NCBI GenBank assembly: GCA_013821525.1
Contig: JACDGR010000036.1
Span: 1 to 15,226, forward strand
Reading direction: 5' to 3'
Source: Actinomycetota bacterium
GTDB taxonomy: Bacteria; Actinomycetota; Thermoleophilia; Gaiellales; Gaiellaceae
Length of the DNA stretch: 15,226 nt
The notes beneath the pieces were generated by a model. The model was not told the DNA's origin. It was given only the letters and a program-made list of their open reading frames with translations, and did no database searches. The position numbers and the translations under genes were made by a program. Of the stretch, positions 13,197-15,226 are shown piece after piece; the stretch's first letter is position 1; every line of letters begins with the position of its first letter.

Positions 13197-13646
13197 CTAG
13201 CTCTGGGCGTAGCCGGAGAGGCGCTTGCCGCTGACCTGGACAGGGCGCGACTCGGTCGCCCGCGCGATTGCACGGATGAGCCACGCATTGGTGGAGACGC
13301 CTTCGCGAGCAGCCGAACGTTCGACGGAGGCCTTGAGCGAATCCGGCAAGCGCAGGCTGATCCGCGCCGAGAGCTCCTCGCCGACCTGTCCGGCGCCGTC
13401 GCCGGGCGCGTCGACGAACACGAGCTCGGGCTCCTGGCCCGCGAGGCGAACCTCGATGTGCCCGGAGGGCAGCTTGGCGTTCAGCTCCAGGGCCGCCTGG
13501 GATAGCAGGTCGAGCAGCTTCAGCCGCAAATTCGAGCCGAGCGCCTCACCGAGCCGTCGGGCGATCTGCTCCGAGCGCTCGTCGCCCAGCTCCGCGAGGC
13601 GTTGTAGGTCGTCCTGGAGTCCTTCGAGCACGATTGTCAGATTCAT
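13197..13646 (-). CDS. Ribbon-helix-helix (HicB/Arc-like) regulator with an N-terminal extra domain
   Basis: The 149-residue protein ends in a ribbon-helix-helix domain (about residues 93-130): the strand SARISLRLPDSLKASVERS, then REGVSTNAWLIRAIARAT, as in Arc, CopG and the DNA-binding half of HicB. The N-terminal half has a charged helical stretch (about 5-53) and then ALELNAKLPSGHIEVRLAG, close to the N-terminal strand motif of its DUF4097 neighbour. The ATG at 13646 has no Shine-Dalgarno sequence; a promoter with perfect -35 box ends about ten bases upstream, so the message is probably leaderless. Three 9-base iterons cover that promoter, consistent with autorepression. No HicA-like toxin gene is adjacent, so a toxin-antitoxin role is unsupported here. 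It is the first gene of the RHH-DUF4097-49-residue operon. Confidence 0.85.
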   Translation of the reverse strand: MNLTIVLEGLQDDLQRLAELGDERSEQIARRLGEALGSNLRLKLLDLLSQAALELNAKLPSGHIEVRLAGQEPELVFVDAPGDGAGQVGEELSARISLRLPDSLKASVERSAAREGVSTNAWLIRAIARATESRPVQVSGKRLSGYAQS

Positions 13647-13647
13647 G

Positions 13648-13679
13648 ATGACATCACTATGACATCATCAATGGCATCT
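13648..13679. promoter_or_regulatory. Three 9-base iterons, probable RHH operator
   Basis: ATGACATCA occurs at 13648-13656 and 13659-13667, and ATGGCATCT at 13671-13679, spaced 11 and 12 bases. Embedded dyads such as TGATG-A-CATCA add symmetry. The iterons run from the -35 box to the base before the start codon of the RHH gene. RHH repressors usually bind tandem short half-sites over their own promoters. Confidence 0.65.
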
Positions 13680-13684
13680 GTCAA
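13656..13684 (-). promoter_or_regulatory. Promoter of the RHH-DUF4097 operon
   Basis: On the minus strand a perfect -35 TTGACA (13684-13679) is followed by exactly 17 bases and a -10-like CATAGT (13661-13656; four of six consensus bases). Initiation six to eight bases past the -10 box would fall within about three bases of the ATG at 13646, giving a leaderless or nearly leaderless message. Confidence 0.65.
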
Positions 13685-13791
13685 GCATCATCGGCGCATC
13701 GGTGGTCAAATCGCCTCGGGGAGCCACGACTCGGGCTGCCCGACGCCGCCTGCAAGTCAGCGTCCAAGTACGCTCTCCCGCGCACAGCTGA

Positions 13792-15226
13792 CGTTTCGGA
13801 CGCGACCGGGGGCCTGCAATCCAGACCGACGACCAGGGTGAGGCGAGCGTCGGCGGCGGACCGAGGACGATCGGTCGCCTCCTCGGCGCCTCTCTCGAGC
13901 TCCAGGCGACGCTCGCCGCAATCGTCGATGCGGTCGTCCCTGATCTGGCCGATTGGTGTTACGTCGACATGGTCAGGCCCGACGGAGGGCTGGAGCGCGC
14001 CGCGACTGCTGCCGTCGACCTGCCGCCGGTGGAGGCGCTGCTCGAGAGCACGCGACGGTGGCCGAACGGCCCGGACGATACGGGCGGCGCGTCGCGTGTC
14101 GTCCTGACGGGTGAGCGGCTCCTCATCCCGACTGCGACCGACGAGCACCCGGCTGCGCTCGCAAAGAGCAGCGAGCATCTAGGCCTCCTGCGTGGCGCCG
14201 GCTACAGCTCCTATCTCTGCGTGCCGGTGCGCGCAGGAGGCCGTGTCGTCGGCGCGCTCACGCTCGTGACCGCGGAGTCGGGTCGGCGCCTCGAGGCGAG
14301 CGATGTCGCCCTCGCACAGGACGTGGCAGCCCGGACCGCCATGGCACTTCAGAACGCGGAGCTCTCTCGGGAAGCACAACAGAGCTCCGCCCTGCTCGAC
14401 TCCTTGTACGACAGCGCGCCGATCGGGCTCGGCTTCTGGAACCGGGAGTTGCGCTACGTCCGCGTGAACGACGCGCTCGCGCGCATCAACGAGCGGTCGC
14501 CCTAAGACCACGTCGGCAAGACGTTCGCGGAGGTGATCCCGCAGCTCGCCCACGTGATCGAGCCGATCGCGCGCCGCGTGCTCGAGACCAACGAGCCGGT
14601 CGTCGCGCTCGAGATCGCCGCCGGCTCACCCAGCAGGCCTGATCAACAGCGCGACTGGCTCGCGAGCTACTACCCGGTCCGCGCGGCCGACGGTCAGACC
14701 CTGGGCGTCGGTGCCGTGATCGAGGAGGTGACAGATCGCCGGCGCGCCGAGCGCCGGAGCGAGCTGCCGCACGCCGTGGCGCACGTCCTTGGCGATGCGG
14801 AGCTGATCGGCGACGCCATCCCGCGCGTGCTCGAGATCGTCTGCGAGCAGCTGGGCTGGGATGCCGGTCTCTACTGGCCGGTCGACCCGGAGCGGCCGCA
14901 GCTCCTGTGGGTGCGACCTGCCCGGGATACCGGGGAGTCCGGTCTGGAGGGGTCCCTCGCACTCGAGAAGCGCATGACGCTCGCGGCGACCGCCGTGCCG
15001 GGCCGCGTCGCGCAGACGGGCCGCGCCGAATGGCTGAGCGCGCTTGCACCCGAGCATCTGGCGCGCGCCGATGCCGAGGCCTTGCGGTCGAGCGTCGTGT
15101 TCCCGATCTCGGCCGACGGCGCGGTGGTCGGCGTCGTCGAGCTCTTCGCCCGGGAGACCCGGGCCGAGGACGCCGAGCAGCTCGCATCCCTCGCGGCGCT
15201 CGGCGTGCAGCTCGGCCAGTTCCTCC
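13792..15226 (+). pseudogene. GAF-PAS-GAF sensor gene, 5' end damaged and with an in-frame TAA (runs off the window)
   Basis: One reading frame keeps protein-like sequence from about 13858 to the right edge. First comes a GAF-like domain (LLGASLELQATLAAIVDAVV through GYSSYLCVPVRAGGRVVGAL to AARTAMALQNAEL). A PAS domain follows (LLDSLYDSAPIGLGFWNREL, then RYVRVNDALARINERSP). The frame is stopped by TAA at 14503-14505 and resumes at once with DHVGKTFAEVIPQ, exactly as in an intact PAS domain, so the stop replaces one residue (probably Glu, GAA or GAG). A second GAF-like domain follows (about 14770-15226). No ATG, GTG or TTG lies in frame between the upstream stop (13789-13791) and 13969, although GAF-like sequence already begins near 13858, so the start is also lost. 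The output domain is outside the window. Assembly error is an alternative to true decay. Confidence 0.8.

Noticed and set aside
13197..13646. HicB antitoxin of a HicAB toxin-antitoxin pair
   Set aside because: The C-terminal fold fits, but there is no HicA-like small basic double-stranded-RNA-binding protein next to it, and the N-terminal half is not the usual HicB RNase-H-like domain by eye.

Overview
The window is GC-rich (roughly two thirds G+C by eye) with many GTG starts, weak or missing Shine-Dalgarno sequences and dense gene packing. Together with the gene content this suggests a deep-branching actinobacterium, perhaps Thermoleophilia (Solirubrobacterales or Gaiellales). The lineage is an inference from style and gene neighbourhoods; no marker gene here settles it.

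Left edge (1-1469, minus strand): a UDP-GlcNAc 2-epimerase (wecB) followed five bases later by a nucleotide-sugar dehydrogenase cut by the window edge (wecC-like). The pair would make UDP-ManNAcA for a surface polysaccharide. Next, on the plus strand, is tRNA-Lys(CTT) with a good terminator. About 440 bases downstream lies a decayed copy of the 3' half of that tRNA, with an orphan PAS-like fragment between the two. This looks like the scar of an element that integrated at the tRNA.

2093-4398 (plus): an OmpR-type response regulator and its membrane histidine kinase, with stop and start overlapping, then a 73-residue membrane protein preceded by two 11-base-periodic direct repeats. Converging from the right (4406-6122, minus) is a second regulator-kinase pair, whose kinase has four membrane helices and almost no external domain.

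6123-12057 (plus): a haem-copper oxidase operon divergent from the second two-component system: membrane-anchored cupredoxin-like protein, ctaC, ctaD, ctaE, ctaG, a 47-residue one-helix protein and a Sco-type copper chaperone. The gap between the divergent units holds three ATGAC repeats exactly 11 bases apart inside a 9-base inverted repeat. This is a plausible OmpR-type operator that would tie the kinase to control of the oxidase. The oxidase keeps all haem and copper ligands. By alignment from memory, however, it has Arg where the D-channel entrance Asp should be and Thr where the K-channel Lys should be. The cupredoxin keeps the two Cys of a CuA-like loop but not its His and Met.

12145-13684 (minus): a compact three-gene operon of a ribbon-helix-helix regulator, a DUF4097 beta-repeat protein and a 49-residue protein of unknown type. 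Its promoter has a perfect -35 box, sits so that the mRNA is probably leaderless, and is covered by three 9-base iterons. The regulator shares a short motif with the N-terminus of the DUF4097 protein. This is the best candidate in the window for an undescribed small system.

13792-15226 (plus): a GAF-PAS-GAF sensor gene with no usable start and an in-frame TAA, hence probably a pseudogene; it runs off the right edge. No CRISPR array, insertion sequence, integrase gene or rRNA was seen.
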